This document shows, in pieces, positions 16,236-25,250 of a stretch of 64,000 bases of DNA. The notes beneath the pieces were generated by a model. That model did no database searches and was not told the origin of the DNA. It saw nothing but the letters and a program-made list of their open reading frames with translations. Position numbers and translations under genes: made by a program. Source of the stretch: Micavibrio sp. UBA7657. Its GTDB lineage: Bacteria > Pseudomonadota > Alphaproteobacteria > Micavibrionales > Micavibrionaceae. Every line of letters begins with the position of its first letter. Positions within the stretch are counted from its first letter, which is position 1. The DNA lies in NCBI GenBank assembly GCA_002483465.1, contig DLHX01000008.1:377627-441626 (forward strand), written 5' to 3'.

Positions 16236-17864
16236 CTACGGTCGGCTGCGTGTGGAAATCTGCTTCGGGTCCATCCTGATTTCGATCAAAGCTGCTTTGC
16301 CTGATCTGGAAGCTTCGGGCCATAGTTTTTTGAAATCATTCGCATTATTCACGCGCGCTGAGAAAGCACCGTAACTCTCACCCAGCTTCACGAAATCCGG
16401 ATTCGTCAGGGCCGTGCCACTCACCCGCCCGGGAAATTCCCGCTCCTGGTGCATACGGATAGTACCGTACATGCTGTTATTGCAGACGATGATGATGGGT
16501 TTCACCTTGTGATGAATCGCCGTCGCCAGCTCCTGCCCCGTCATCATGAAACCGCCGTCGCCGCAAAACCCGATCACTGTTCTGTCAGAATATTGCAGCG
16601 AAGCCGCCACCGCCGCCGGCACGCCGTAACCCATCGCGCCACACACCGGACCAAGAAAACGCCCCGGCCGCGCATAACGTAAATAACGTTGCGGCCAGCC
16701 CGCAAAATTTCCGGCATCGACACTGACAATCGCATCACGCGGAAACAGCTCCTGCGCCTGACGCATGATGTCCGTCATGTCAGCGCCCTTCCAGCCTGCC
16801 GCTTCATCCTTAATCGTCGTCCATTCGAGATATTCCTTACGTCCCTGCGCGCACCACTCCGCCCATTTACGTCCATCCAGCGCAAAAGAAGCCGCCAGCA
16901 CCGCACACAGGAGCCCCGCGTGCGCGGTGATGGCAAGGTCAGGCGTGAAAGACTTTCCGAACACTTCCGCCGAAGGATAAACATGAATCGTTTTCTGCCC
17001 TTTCTTCGGCAGCGTATAAGCCTGCACGGTCGTCTCATCGGGGCGCGCTCCCAGAAACAGCAAAAGATCGGCAGCCTCCAGCCTCTCAAGCAGTTTTGGA
17101 TTAATCCCGAAACTCATCTCGCCGATATAACAGGCATGATTGTGATCCATGATGTCCTGCTGGCGGAATCCGGTAACCACAGGCAGGTGCGCCGCACGCA
17201 CGAAACTCGCGAGGTTTTCGCAATCGGAATCTTTCCACAAATTCCCGCCGACAATAACGACAGGTCGCTCCGCCGCCGCGAGCTTGTCCGTCAGCGCCTT
17301 CAAATCCTGCTGCGACGGCTTTATATCTGACACCGGCAAAACACTTGCCTTTACAGGCTTTCCGCCTTCGAACAGCACATCCTCCGGCAAACCGACAACC
17401 ACAGGCCCCGGCCGCCCCGATAACGCCGCATGAAACGCCCGCACCACTGAATCAGGAATAGAGGGAATCGTTTCAATCACGAACGCGTCCTTGGCCAGCG
17501 GCGCGAACATTGCCGCGATATCGAATTCCTGGAACGCTTCGCGTCCCCGGTCGCGGCTGTGTATGAGTCCCGAAAATAAAATCACCGGCACGGAGGATTG
17601 CCGCGCCGCATGAATCCCGATCGAGGCATTACAGGCCCCCGGCCCGCGCGTGACGAATATAATGCCTGGCTGGCCGGTAAGCTGCGCATGCGCTTCGGCC
17701 ATAAAAGCCGCGCCCGACTCATGGCGGCAGGTAACAACGTCGATTTCAGGGAAATCCAGAAAGGCGTCCAGCACCGGCAGGTAACTCTCCCCCGCCACGC
17801 AAAAAACGCGGGTGACGCCATGCGCCACAAGGGATTCAACAAGCAACCGACCCCCTGAAATCAT
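16236..17864 (-). CDS. Thiamine-pyrophosphate-dependent enzyme, acetolactate-synthase-like
   Basis: 542 aa. Domain order of the ALS/benzoylformate-decarboxylase class: N-terminal Pyr domain with catalytic Glu in VAGESYLPVLDAF and TRGPGACNASIG; central domain RPVVIVGGNLW; C-terminal PP domain with TPP/Mg motif GFCGDGGFMMTGQELATAI...NNSMYG. No small regulatory subunit (ilvN) is adjacent, so a catabolic or specialised role is more likely than branched-chain amino-acid synthesis. Start chosen at the Met 6 bp after AAAGGA. Divergent from the receiver gene. Confidence 0.85.
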   Translation of the reverse strand: MISGGRLLVESLVAHGVTRVFCVAGESYLPVLDAFLDFPEIDVVTCRHESGAAFMAEAHAQLTGQPGIIFVTRGPGACNASIGIHAARQSSVPVILFSGLIHSRDRGREAFQEFDIAAMFAPLAKDAFVIETIPSIPDSVVRAFHAALSGRPGPVVVGLPEDVLFEGGKPVKASVLPVSDIKPSQQDLKALTDKLAAAERPVVIVGGNLWKDSDCENLASFVRAAHLPVVTGFRQQDIMDHNHACYIGEMSFGINPKLLERLEAADLLLFLGARPDETTVQAYTLPKKGQKTIHVYPSAEVFGKSFTPDLAITAHAGLLCAVLAASFALDGRKWAEWCAQGRKEYLEWTTIKDEAAGWKGADMTDIMRQAQELFPRDAIVSVDAGNFAGWPQRYLRYARPGRFLGPVCGAMGYGVPAAVAASLQYSDRTVIGFCGDGGFMMTGQELATAIHHKVKPIIIVCNNSMYGTIRMHQEREFPGRVSGTALTNPDFVKLGESYGAFSARVNNANDFKKLWPEASRSGKAALIEIRMDPKQISTRSRP

Positions 17865-17910
17865 CGCCATTCCTTTCAAAACACGCACTTTAGGGTTTTA
17901 TAATATTGAA

Positions 17911-17937
17911 TCGCACGTAAAAAATTATCGCACGTAT
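17911..17937. repeat. Direct repeat TCGCACGTA in divergent promoter region
   Basis: Two copies of TCGCACGTA about 18 bp apart (two helical turns apart, same face), upstream of a TATAAT at 17960-17965 that would serve the receiver gene. Possible regulator site; function inferred only from position. Confidence 0.4.
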
Positions 17938-17997
17938 GGAAACATGGGTAAAACCCCTTTATAATCGGGAGGTTGTTAATTTCTCGCAGCAGGCCCC

Positions 17998-18564
17998 ATG
18001 CCCTACTCACTCGACCGAGTCAAAATCCTTATCGTTGATGACATGATGCCCATGCTGTCGCTGGTGAAATCCATTTTGTCGATTTACGGCTTCAAGGAAA
18101 TTTACACGGCAAACGATGGCGAGGAAGCGTTCGATCTCGTCTGCCGTCACGACCCCGACCTCATACTCACCGACTGGGTGATGGAGCCGATGGATGGATT
18201 GGAATTCACCAAGAAAGTCCGCCGCAGCCCGATGAGCCCAAACCCTTACGTGCCGATCCTGATGATGACGGGATTCAGCTCGCGCCTCCGCGTTGAAGGT
18301 TCGCGCGACGCCGGCATCACCGAATTTTTGGTCAAGCCGTTCAATTCAAAAGACCTCTGCGCGCGCATCATCCAGATCATCGAGAAGCCGCGCCAGTTCG
18401 TCGACGCCATGGAATTTTTTGGTCCTGACCGCCGCCGCCGCGACGACCGCGGCTATGAAGGCAATCGCAAGCGCGGCGATGACAGCGAACGCGCCGCCAA
18501 GAGCGATGAAAAAACCACGGACATTCTCAAAAAACTGCGTGAAGAAGCGAAGACGATTTCATGA
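17998..18564 (+). CDS. Response-regulator receiver protein
   Basis: 188 aa. A single CheY-like receiver fills residues ~8-128: acidic pair D14/D15, phosphoacceptor D59 (LILTDWVMEP), Thr in MMTGFSS and Lys in FLVKPFNS. The remaining 60 residues are charged and probably disordered (RRRRDDRGYEGNRKRGDD), with no DNA-binding domain. It acts by protein contact, probably with the product of the next gene, whose start overlaps its stop (ATGA). Confidence 0.93.
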   Translation: MPYSLDRVKILIVDDMMPMLSLVKSILSIYGFKEIYTANDGEEAFDLVCRHDPDLILTDWVMEPMDGLEFTKKVRRSPMSPNPYVPILMMTGFSSRLRVEGSRDAGITEFLVKPFNSKDLCARIIQIIEKPRQFVDAMEFFGPDRRRRDDRGYEGNRKRGDDSERAAKSDEKTTDILKKLREEAKTIS

Positions 18565-19070
18565 GTAAAGACCAGCCCCGTAAACCACGTTTCATTAAAC
18601 CCCCGAACGTCCTCAAGCAAAAAGTAGGCGTCGGCGGCTTTGACGAAAAGCTCATCATCCGCAGCCAGGAATTCATCGAAAAGATCGAGGTGGATTTCAT
18701 CCCCTACGCTGAAAAATACCTGCAGGATTTCGCGAGGGGCGTCAAAGCAGCGGCGGGCAGCAACGATAATTTCAGCAAGGTACGAAACGACATCATCTAT
18801 CCCGTCATGCAGCTGAAAGCCAACGGCGGCATGTTCCAGTACCAGTTGGTGAGCGAGGTCGCCGATATCGCCCTGCAGTTTCTCGAGGCTGTGGACAGCG
18901 ATACGGTCAATCCGGAAGCGCTGGATGTCCTCCGCGCCCACGAAAACACCCTGAAGGTCATCATTACCAACAAGCTGAAAGGCAGCGGCGGTGCCGAAGG
19001 CTTCAAGCTGGTCCAGGAGCTTGATAAAGCCTGTAAACGTTACTTTACCAAGTACAAAAAACCTGAGTAG
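18561..19070 (+). CDS. Helical partner protein of receiver (HPt-like fold suspected)
   Basis: 169 aa, all-helical by pattern, basic tail and basic N-terminus (KPRFIKPPNVLKQK). A helix pair with amphipathic spacing (residues ~30-120) resembles a four-helix bundle, and REC-coupled genes of this size are often HPt or phosphatase partners. However, the HPt phosphorylatable His motif is not clear: the only candidate is in LRAHENTLKVI. Translationally coupled to the receiver gene. Confidence 0.6.
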   Translation: MSKDQPRKPRFIKPPNVLKQKVGVGGFDEKLIIRSQEFIEKIEVDFIPYAEKYLQDFARGVKAAAGSNDNFSKVRNDIIYPVMQLKANGGMFQYQLVSEVADIALQFLEAVDSDTVNPEALDVLRAHENTLKVIITNKLKGSGGAEGFKLVQELDKACKRYFTKYKKPE

Positions 19071-19151
19071 AACAGGAATATCTTCCGCCCCCTGAGGTTT
19101 ATCTTTCGTTAATTTTCATGTAGGATAATAGAAGAGTAAGGGGATTCTCTC

Positions 19152-19325
19152 ATGGAAATACCGGCACAATTCGCAGCAGAACAGGCCATCGTCAGGCAGA
19201 ATGCTGCTATGTCCATGATTAAGGCGTCTTCCGACGCCGAAAAGAAACTGATTGGTATTCTCGAAGATTCCGCCCGCCAGATCGCCGCCTCCAACCGCGG
19301 CAATAACGTCAATGTCCAGGTTTAA
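19152..19325 (+). CDS. 57-aa protein, YjfB-like
   Basis: Short gene with GGGG ahead of the ATG. The layout (Ala/Gln-rich helix, SMIKASSDAEKKLIGILE, then RGNNVNVQV tail) resembles the short YjfB-type 'putative motility' proteins, which end in a Gly-Asn-x-(V/I)-(D/N)-V motif. It follows the receiver/helical pair at 80 bp and could belong to the same signalling unit. No signal peptide or membrane segment. Confidence 0.6.
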   Translation: MEIPAQFAAEQAIVRQNAAMSMIKASSDAEKKLIGILEDSARQIAASNRGNNVNVQV

Positions 19326-19333
19326 TAGCTAAA

Positions 19334-20551
19334 TTAAGCGACCGCTCTCAAGGCGTGGTGTGAATTCCACAGCTCTTCCAGTGCGCCTGCAAGCTGCTCG
19401 ATATCCTGCGTCGAATGCGCGGCGGTGGCCGTTAAACGCAGGCGCTCCGTGCCGCGCGGCACGGTCGGGTAGTTAATAGGCTGCACGTAAATCCCGTAAT
19501 CGCGCATCAATATATCCGTCACCTCGCGGCAGCAATTCGGATCGCCCACCACCAGCGGCACAATATGAGTCGGCCCCTGCATGAACGGCAGATCAGCCCG
19601 CGTCAGCAGGTCTTTCAGTAAATTCACATTCCGGCGCTGCCTTTCGCGCTCGATTTGTGAAACTTTCAGATGCTCAACCGCCGCATGAGCGGAAGCCAGA
19701 ACGGATGGCGGCAAACTCGTCGTAAAAATAAAACCGCCCGCAAAACAGCGCACCGAGTCGATCACGTCTTTTTTACCCGTGATGAATCCGCCCATCGCGC
19801 CGTAAGCCTTGCCGAACGTACCCTCGATAATATCAATACGGTCCAGAACGTTTTGCTCTTCGGCGACGCCACCGCCGCGCGGTCCGTAGATTCCAACCGC
19901 GTGAACTTCATCGAGATACGTCATCGCGTTGTATTTTTCGGCGAGGTCGGCGATCTGCTCGATCGGGCCGATATCCCCGTCCATCGAATAAACCGATTCA
20001 AAAACGATAATTTTCGGGCGCTTGATATCCACCGCCTGCAGCAAGGATTCCAGATGCTCGACATCGTTATGACGGAAAATCTGCTTCTCCGCGCCGCTGC
20101 TGCGGATGCCGTGGATCATTGAGGCATGGTTCATCGCGTCGGAAAAAATCACACAACCCGGCATCAATTTGCCGAGCACGCCGAGCGCGCCTTCATTCGC
20201 GACATAACCCGATGAAAAAACCAGCCCTGCTTCCTTGCGGTGGAGATCCGCCACAGAAGCCTCAAGCTCCACATGGTATTTCGTCGTGCCGGAAATATTG
20301 CGCGTACCGCCCGCGCCCGCGCCGGAATTATAAAGCGCATCACGCGCCGCCGCGATCACCTTCGGATGCTGACCCATGCCCAGATAATCGTTGCTGCACC
20401 AGATCGTGACTTCTTTCTGGTTGCCGTCCGGCGTGTGATAAATAGCTCTCGGGAATTTGCCTACAATGCGCTCTAACGTCGCAAAAGTCCGGTAGCGCCC
20501 TTCGCGCTTCACACCCTCGACACAGCTTTTGAAATGTTCGTTGTAATCCAT
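19334..20551 (-). CDS. hemA: 5-aminolevulinate synthase
   Basis: 405 aa PLP enzyme that condenses glycine and succinyl-CoA to 5-aminolevulinate, the C4 entry into tetrapyrrole synthesis found in alphaproteobacteria. PLP-binding Lys in [13 protein letters not shown] is K248. [19 protein letters not shown] and [16 protein letters not shown] are the expected motifs. Full length. A GTCATCTTGAGCG-type palindromic repeat lies just upstream. Confidence 0.97.
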   Translation of the reverse strand: MDYNEHFKSCVEGVKREGRYRTFATLERIVGKFPRAIYHTPDGNQKEVTIWCSNDYLGMGQHPKVIAAARDALYNSGAGAGGTRNISGTTKYHVELEASVADLHRKEAGLVFSSGYVANEGALGVLGKLMPGCVIFSDAMNHASMIHGIRSSGAEKQIFRHNDVEHLESLLQAVDIKRPKIIVFESVYSMDGDIGPIEQIADLAEKYNAMTYLDEVHAVGIYGPRGGGVAEEQNVLDRIDIIEGTFGKAYGAMGGFITGKKDVIDSVRCFAGGFIFTTSLPPSVLASAHAAVEHLKVSQIERERQRRNVNLLKDLLTRADLPFMQGPTHIVPLVVGDPNCCREVTDILMRDYGIYVQPINYPTVPRGTERLRLTATAAHSTQDIEQLAGALEELWNSHHALRAVA

Positions 20552-20566
20552 AGCAAACCTTGGAAT

Positions 20567-20653
20567 GTCATCTTGAGCGAAGCGTCGAAGACGCGTAGTC
20601 GAAAGATCTATTTAGATCCTTCGGCTCGGACTTTGTCCTCGCTCAGGATGACA
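20567..20653. repeat. GTCATCTTGAGCG-type palindromic repeat
   Basis: GTCATCTTGAGCGAAGCG on the left and CGCTCAGGATGAC on the right, with inner AAAGATCTA / AGATCCTTCG arms. It fills the gap between TetR and hemA. The same family recurs at 22311-22412. Confidence 0.85.
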
Positions 20654-20662
20654 TCTTTATAC

Positions 20663-21253
20663 TTATAACCCAATCGATTTTGCAAGGCTTTCGGCCCGGC
20701 CTAAATCCTTGTCCAAAGCCGCCATAACCTTGGCCAGATCTGCGCTTTCGTCGCCCGCCCAGACCCTTAAATTTTTAATATAAAGCCCCGTCAGTCCGGC
20801 CAACCGGAGCGCCCCGTCCCAGCCGTTGGAATCCTGCCCCGCCGCCTCCAGCATCCAGTTCATGGATTTGCACAAATGCGGCAGGCCTATGAAAATCTGC
20901 TTGGGGTCCGATTTGAACGACTCCAATACGGAAATCAAGCCTGGCCGGTATTCATTCAGCGCCTCATACCGCTCCATCAGCAGGTCGAAAAGCCTGTCGC
21001 GGGGCGAAAGCTCCGGGTCCGGCTCGCCAGCCGCCTCTAAAACCTGTTTATCGATCATCCGGCCCAGCGCGGCCAGAATGTCACCCTTATCCTCGAAATG
21101 CTCATGCAGGGCGGCCAATGTGGTCTTATTCGCCTTCGCCAGCCCCGCCAAAGTCAGGTTCTGCCAGCCCTCGCGGGCGGCGATCTCAAGCGCCGATTCA
21201 ACCAGCTTTTCTTTACTGTGTTTTGAGGCGTCTTTTTGCTGTTTTTTGGCCAT
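20663..21253 (-). CDS. TetR-family transcriptional regulator
   Basis: 196 aa. N-terminal HTH (residues ~14-60): LVESALEIAAREGWQNLTLA then ANKTTLAALHEHFEDKGDIL, matching the TetR pattern but with an unusual recognition helix. The all-helical C-terminal ligand domain (NEYRPGLISVLESFK...) is unassigned. Same strand as hemA, separated by the palindromic repeat; possibly controls itself or its divergent neighbour, the PfkB kinase gene. Confidence 0.8.
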   Translation of the reverse strand: MAKKQQKDASKHSKEKLVESALEIAAREGWQNLTLAGLAKANKTTLAALHEHFEDKGDILAALGRMIDKQVLEAAGEPDPELSPRDRLFDLLMERYEALNEYRPGLISVLESFKSDPKQIFIGLPHLCKSMNWMLEAAGQDSNGWDGALRLAGLTGLYIKNLRVWAGDESADLAKVMAALDKDLGRAESLAKSIGL

Positions 21254-21304
21254 GTTCCGGGTTATATACCCGTTTTAGGAAACTGTAAAAAGGATTAAAA
21301 ACTG

Positions 21305-22303
21305 ATGTCTGCTAAACTCGGAGTTGTCGCCGTCGGCAACGCGCTCGTTGATGTTCTCTCGCAAGCCACAGACGATTTTCTGGCCACGCAGAAAAATAAG
21401 CACGGCATGGAAAAAGGCGCGATGACGTTGATTGACGAGCCGCGCGCGGTCGAGCTTTACAGCGAAATGGGCCCGGGCATCGAAACCTCCGGCGGCTCCG
21501 CAGCCAACACGATGGCGGGTTTCGCCTCGTTCGGCGGCAAGGGCGGCTTCATCGGCAAGGTCGCCAACGACAAACTCGGTCAGACATTCCAGCATGATAT
21601 CCGTGCGCAGGGCGTGACCTTCACCACCACCCCGCTCGCCATCGGCGCACCGACCGGCCGCTGCCTCATTCTCGTCACACCGGACGCACAACGCACGATG
21701 AATACATTTCTCGGTGCCAGCGTCGAGTTCACTGAAGAAGACATCGACGAAGATCTGATCGCTTCCGCACAGGTCACGTATCTTGAAGGCTATCTCTTCG
21801 ACCGCGAACAGGCCAAACGCGCCTTCGTCCGCGCCGCCGACGCCGCGCACGATGCGGGTAGCCGCGTTGCGCTCTCGCTCTCCGATCCGTTCTGCGTGGA
21901 CCGTCACCGCGACGATTTCCGCAAGCTGGTCGAAAATCATGTCGATATTCTTTTCGCCAACGAAGACGAAATCAAATCGCTCTACCAGGTAAAGAGCTTC
22001 GAAGAAGCCGCTGCCGCCGTGAATGACAAGTGCGAAATTGCCGTGCTGACACGCAGCGAAAAAGGCGCGGTTGTCCTCAGCAATGGCGAACAGATCGTCG
22101 TCTCAGCTGCTCCCGTCACAAAAGTCATCGACACCACAGGCGCCGGCGATCAGTTCGCCGCCGGGTTCCTCTATGGCTTCACGGAAAAAATGCCGCTGGA
22201 AAAATGCGGGAAACTGGGCGCCGCCGCCGCCGCCGAGGTCATCGGCCATATCGGCCCGCGCCCGCAAATGGCTTACCGCGACTTAATAAAAAAAGCGGCC
22301 TAA
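21305..22303 (+). CDS. PfkB-family carbohydrate/nucleoside kinase (adenosine-kinase-like)
   Basis: 332 aa ribokinase-fold kinase. N-terminal substrate motif SGGSAANTMAGFASFGGKGGFIGKV and C-terminal PfkB signature DTTGAGDQFAAGFLYG with catalytic Asp. The pattern with GPGIETSGGSAANT is the one of alphaproteobacterial 'adenosine kinase' annotations; the actual substrate cannot be read. Starts 51 bp from the divergent TetR gene. The stop is 8 bp before a palindromic repeat. Confidence 0.9.
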   Translation: MSAKLGVVAVGNALVDVLSQATDDFLATQKNKHGMEKGAMTLIDEPRAVELYSEMGPGIETSGGSAANTMAGFASFGGKGGFIGKVANDKLGQTFQHDIRAQGVTFTTTPLAIGAPTGRCLILVTPDAQRTMNTFLGASVEFTEEDIDEDLIASAQVTYLEGYLFDREQAKRAFVRAADAAHDAGSRVALSLSDPFCVDRHRDDFRKLVENHVDILFANEDEIKSLYQVKSFEEAAAAVNDKCEIAVLTRSEKGAVVLSNGEQIVVSAAPVTKVIDTTGAGDQFAAGFLYGFTEKMPLEKCGKLGAAAAAEVIGHIGPRPQMAYRDLIKKAA

Positions 22304-22310
22304 ATTTACT

Positions 22311-22412
22311 GTCATCTTGAGCGAAGCGCCAATCTTTTAAGGATTGGCGCGCAGTCGAAAGATCTAGATCCTTCGACTTCGTTCTGCTTTGCAGAACTAC
22401 GCTCAGGATGAC
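22311..22412. repeat. GTCATCTTGAGCG-type palindromic repeat
   Basis: Left arm GTCATCTTGAGCGAAGCG, right arm CGCTCAGGATGAC, with two inner hairpins (CCAATCTTTTAAGGATTGG and a GTTCTGC/GCAGAAC arm). The right end contributes the last codons and stop of the macrodomain gene. Confidence 0.85.
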
Positions 22413-22960
22413 AATGTTCTTAATCTTTCCCGGTAAACGCCGAGCGTCTTTTCCGTGCGCGCGACGATGCGCACTTCCTCGAGCGTGCCGTCAAGACGCT
22501 CTAAAATTCCCTGCAGCATCAACCGTGCCGCGCGCGGCTTGGGAAACCCTTGCTTGCCGGAACCGAGTGGCGGAAAACCTATCGTCTGCAATCCCATCGC
22601 GTTCGCGGTCTCCATCGCCTTGCGGCAGGCATTCACCAGGTACCTGTCCGGCCTGTCGGTATCGAGACGCCGGATCGGCACGATGCAGAAAAAAATATGC
22701 GCGCAGGGCAGATCGAAACCCGGCACGGTGTACACATCGCTCACGCGCGGGCGAAAAATATTCTCCAGCACAAATTCGTCGAGCTTCTTCCCCGCCTCTT
22801 TTAAAATGCAGCGGTTGATCTCGCCCCTGTATTCAAGGTTCTGCGGAATAAAAGTGACGATGGCATCCACATCCTGCCGCGTGATATCCCCCTGAACCAG
22901 CGTAATACGGTTTAGATAGGGGTTGGAACGCCTGTTAGGGTCTGTTATCACTATGTCCAT
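22403..22960 (-). CDS. Macrodomain protein
   Basis: 185 aa. Macro (A1pp) fold: ITLVQGDITRQDVDAIV at residues ~18-34, LKEAGKKLDEF, CAHIFFCIVPI and GLQTIGFPPLGSGKQGFPK, the phosphate-binding loop for ADP-ribose-type ligands. The usual NAAN segment is replaced by TFIPQN, so ligand or activity may differ from standard ADP-ribosyl hydrolases. Start MDIVITDPNRR is the only Met before the domain; it overlaps the divergent start of the next gene. The 3' end lies in a repeat. Confidence 0.82.
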   Translation of the reverse strand: MDIVITDPNRRSNPYLNRITLVQGDITRQDVDAIVTFIPQNLEYRGEINRCILKEAGKKLDEFVLENIFRPRVSDVYTVPGFDLPCAHIFFCIVPIRRLDTDRPDRYLVNACRKAMETANAMGLQTIGFPPLGSGKQGFPKPRAARLMLQGILERLDGTLEEVRIVARTEKTLGVYRERLRTLSS

Positions 22961-24665
22961 GCGGCTTACGCTTTGTTTTCTTTCTATTTTCTTTATTTTT
23001 AGCGCCAGCGCCAGCGCTGAAGAGCACTTCGGCTTGGCTATGCACGGCAAAGCGAAATATGGGCCGGAAGCCAAACATTTAGACTATGCAAACCCGGACG
23101 CACCCAAGGGCGGCTCGGTCACCATGGCCGGGCTCGGCACCTACGACAGCGTCAATCCCTATTCATTAAAAGGCAAATCTGCGGAAGGCCTGAACCTCGT
23201 CTATGACCGCCTGATGGCGCGGGTCTGGGACGAACCCTTCACGATGTACCCGCTCATCGCTGAAAAAGTTGACGTGCCGGAAGACCGCTCCGCGATCACA
23301 TTTTATTTGAACTCGAAAGCACGCTTTCATGACGGCAGCCCCATCACCGCCGACGATGTTGTGTTTTCTTTCGAAACCCTGCGTGATCACGGACGCCCGA
23401 ACATGCGCCGCGTCTACAAAATCGTCAGCGAAGTTAAAAAACTGGATGAACGCACCGTTCAGTTCAAACTTGGACCGGATCGCGACCGCGAAACAATCAT
23501 GATCCTCGCCATGATGCCGGTGCTCTCAAAAACCTGGTGGAGCGGGCGCAATTTCGACGAAAGCGCTCTTGAAAAACCGTTGCTGAGCGGCCCCTACAAA
23601 ATCGCGGAAGTAGACCCGGGCCGCCGCATCGTCTATGAACGCGTGCCCGATTACTGGGCAAAAGACCTCCTGCCCAATGTCGGCCATTTCAACATCGACC
23701 GCATCGTCTATGATTACTACCGCGACGACACCGTCGCCTTCGAAGCCTTCAAGGCCGGGAACCTCTCGCTCCGCCGCGAATGGGACGCCGGAAAATGGGC
23801 AGGCGGTTATAATTTCCCCGCCGCACGCGATGGCCGTGTCGCGATGGACGAACTCCCCCACGGCCGCCCGGAGAAAGTCCGCTCCTTCATTTTCAACACC
23901 CGCCGCGCGCCGTTCGACGATATCCGCGTGCGTCAGGCGCTGAACCTTCTTTTCGACTTCGACTGGATGAACAAGAATATTTTCCACGGCCAGTACAAAC
24001 ACATCAACAGCTACTTCCCCAATTCTGAACTCGCCGCACCAGACGCACCGCCTCCTCCCCCCAATGATCCCCGCACCAACATGCGCAAAGCCAATGTACT
24101 CCTGGACGCGGCGGGCTGGACTGTCGTGAAAGGCTGGCGCAAGAAGGACGGCAAGCCGCTCGCCTTTGAAATCATCCTCAGCGCGCCCGAAGATGAAAAA
24201 ATCGCGCTACAGTTCAAAAACGCCCTGCAGAAAATCGGCGTCGATATCCAGGTCCGCCTGCTCGACAGCGCACAATATATCCGCCGCCTCAACGAATATG
24301 ATTACGACATGACGCTTTACTACTGGCTCTCGACCCTCTCGCCCGGCACCGAACAGGTTCTCTACTGGACGTGCGAGGCCGCGAAAGAACCCGCCCGTTT
24401 CAACTATGCCGGTGTCTGTGATTCCGAAATCGACGCCCTCGCCCACCAGGTCGCCCAGGCCAAAGACCGGGCCGAACTCGTCTCCACGGTTCAGAAGCTG
24501 GATAAAAAACTGCTGGAGGGCACTTATATGATTCCCCTCTATTACGCAGGGGTCGACGATGTCGCCTACTGGAAACCCCTGCGCAGGCCCGAACAGACGC
24601 CCCTTTACGGCATGGTTCAGGAGACCTGGTGGATTGATCCCACCGAAGCCGGAAAACAGCATTGA
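22959..24665 (+). CDS. Extracellular solute-binding protein family 5 (YejA-like)
   Basis: 568 aa periplasmic peptide-binding component of an ABC importer. Signal peptide LTLCFLSIFFIFSASASAE, then HGKAKYGPEAKHLDYANPDAPKGG, the N-terminal signature of the YejA/microcin-C-type subfamily. Further family motifs: FYLNSKARFHDGSPITADDVVFSF and LLSGPYKIAEVDPGRRIVYERV. No permease or ATPase genes are adjacent, so it is an orphan here. ATG 22959 or 22953 are both possible; neither has a strong ribosome site. Confidence 0.9.
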   Translation: MRLTLCFLSIFFIFSASASAEEHFGLAMHGKAKYGPEAKHLDYANPDAPKGGSVTMAGLGTYDSVNPYSLKGKSAEGLNLVYDRLMARVWDEPFTMYPLIAEKVDVPEDRSAITFYLNSKARFHDGSPITADDVVFSFETLRDHGRPNMRRVYKIVSEVKKLDERTVQFKLGPDRDRETIMILAMMPVLSKTWWSGRNFDESALEKPLLSGPYKIAEVDPGRRIVYERVPDYWAKDLLPNVGHFNIDRIVYDYYRDDTVAFEAFKAGNLSLRREWDAGKWAGGYNFPAARDGRVAMDELPHGRPEKVRSFIFNTRRAPFDDIRVRQALNLLFDFDWMNKNIFHGQYKHINSYFPNSELAAPDAPPPPPNDPRTNMRKANVLLDAAGWTVVKGWRKKDGKPLAFEIILSAPEDEKIALQFKNALQKIGVDIQVRLLDSAQYIRRLNEYDYDMTLYYWLSTLSPGTEQVLYWTCEAAKEPARFNYAGVCDSEIDALAHQVAQAKDRAELVSTVQKLDKKLLEGTYMIPLYYAGVDDVAYWKPLRRPEQTPLYGMVQETWWIDPTEAGKQH

Positions 24666-24725
24666 GCCAAACCCCACCTCCTGCTATCATTTTACAGTGT
24701 TCATTAATGATTCTGGCAGATTCTC

Positions 24726-25250
24726 ATGATATCCCGGCTTAAATCCCTCGGTCTTCCGCTTGTTTTCGCATCCGTTTTGGCGCTTGGCGCCTGCTCGACG
24801 CCGAATGTCGATAACGGCCAGTACTGGCAGCGCTCCAGCGTTTCCGACGCAATTTACACCGAAGGCCCGAAAGCCCAGCAGATGCTCAACCGCGACATCA
24901 GCCGCTGCGTCGTTGAATTGCGCGAACTCGAAGGCCTCGGCTCAATCAAGGATGCAATCCCCACCGACCGCCACGGCAAGGTCCTCGACCCCGATGAAAT
25001 GGATAAGGACGAACTCGCGGACTGGGACACGCCTGAGCGCGACGGTTACCTGCTCGCCGAACACACCGATTACACCGATTTCGAAAGCTGCATGATGGCC
25101 AAGGGTTGGGAGCGCGTGAAATACGTTCCTTATGAAGTCTCGACCAAAGCCCAGCGTTCATGGTTCCAATCGCATGTCGATTACGGCAAGGATCCGCGCG
25201 ATGCGCCGATCTCCGCGCCAAAAGACACCAATAACGCTTATAACGATTAA
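24726..25250 (+). CDS. Lipoprotein, unknown function
   Basis: 174 aa. Signal peptide with lipobox LALGAC (Cys ~24). The mature part has two further Cys (SRCVVELREL; FESCMMAKGWERVKYVPY) that may form a disulfide, and a charged middle (DPDEMDKDELADWD). The ending FxSCMxxKGW(E/x)R is a motif seen in small bacterial lipoproteins that share a conserved Cys-Met-x-x-Lys-Gly-Trp. Function unknown. Overlaps the convergent glycosyltransferase gene by 4 bp. Confidence 0.8.
   Translation: MISRLKSLGLPLVFASVLALGACSTPNVDNGQYWQRSSVSDAIYTEGPKAQQMLNRDISRCVVELRELEGLGSIKDAIPTDRHGKVLDPDEMDKDELADWDTPERDGYLLAEHTDYTDFESCMMAKGWERVKYVPYEVSTKAQRSWFQSHVDYGKDPRDAPISAPKDTNNAYND

Noticed and set aside
16236..17864. Anabolic acetolactate synthase IlvB
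   Set aside because: No ilvN/ilvC neighbours and an N-terminal GESYLPVLD pattern shared by several TPP decarboxylase classes; the specific gene name is not supported.
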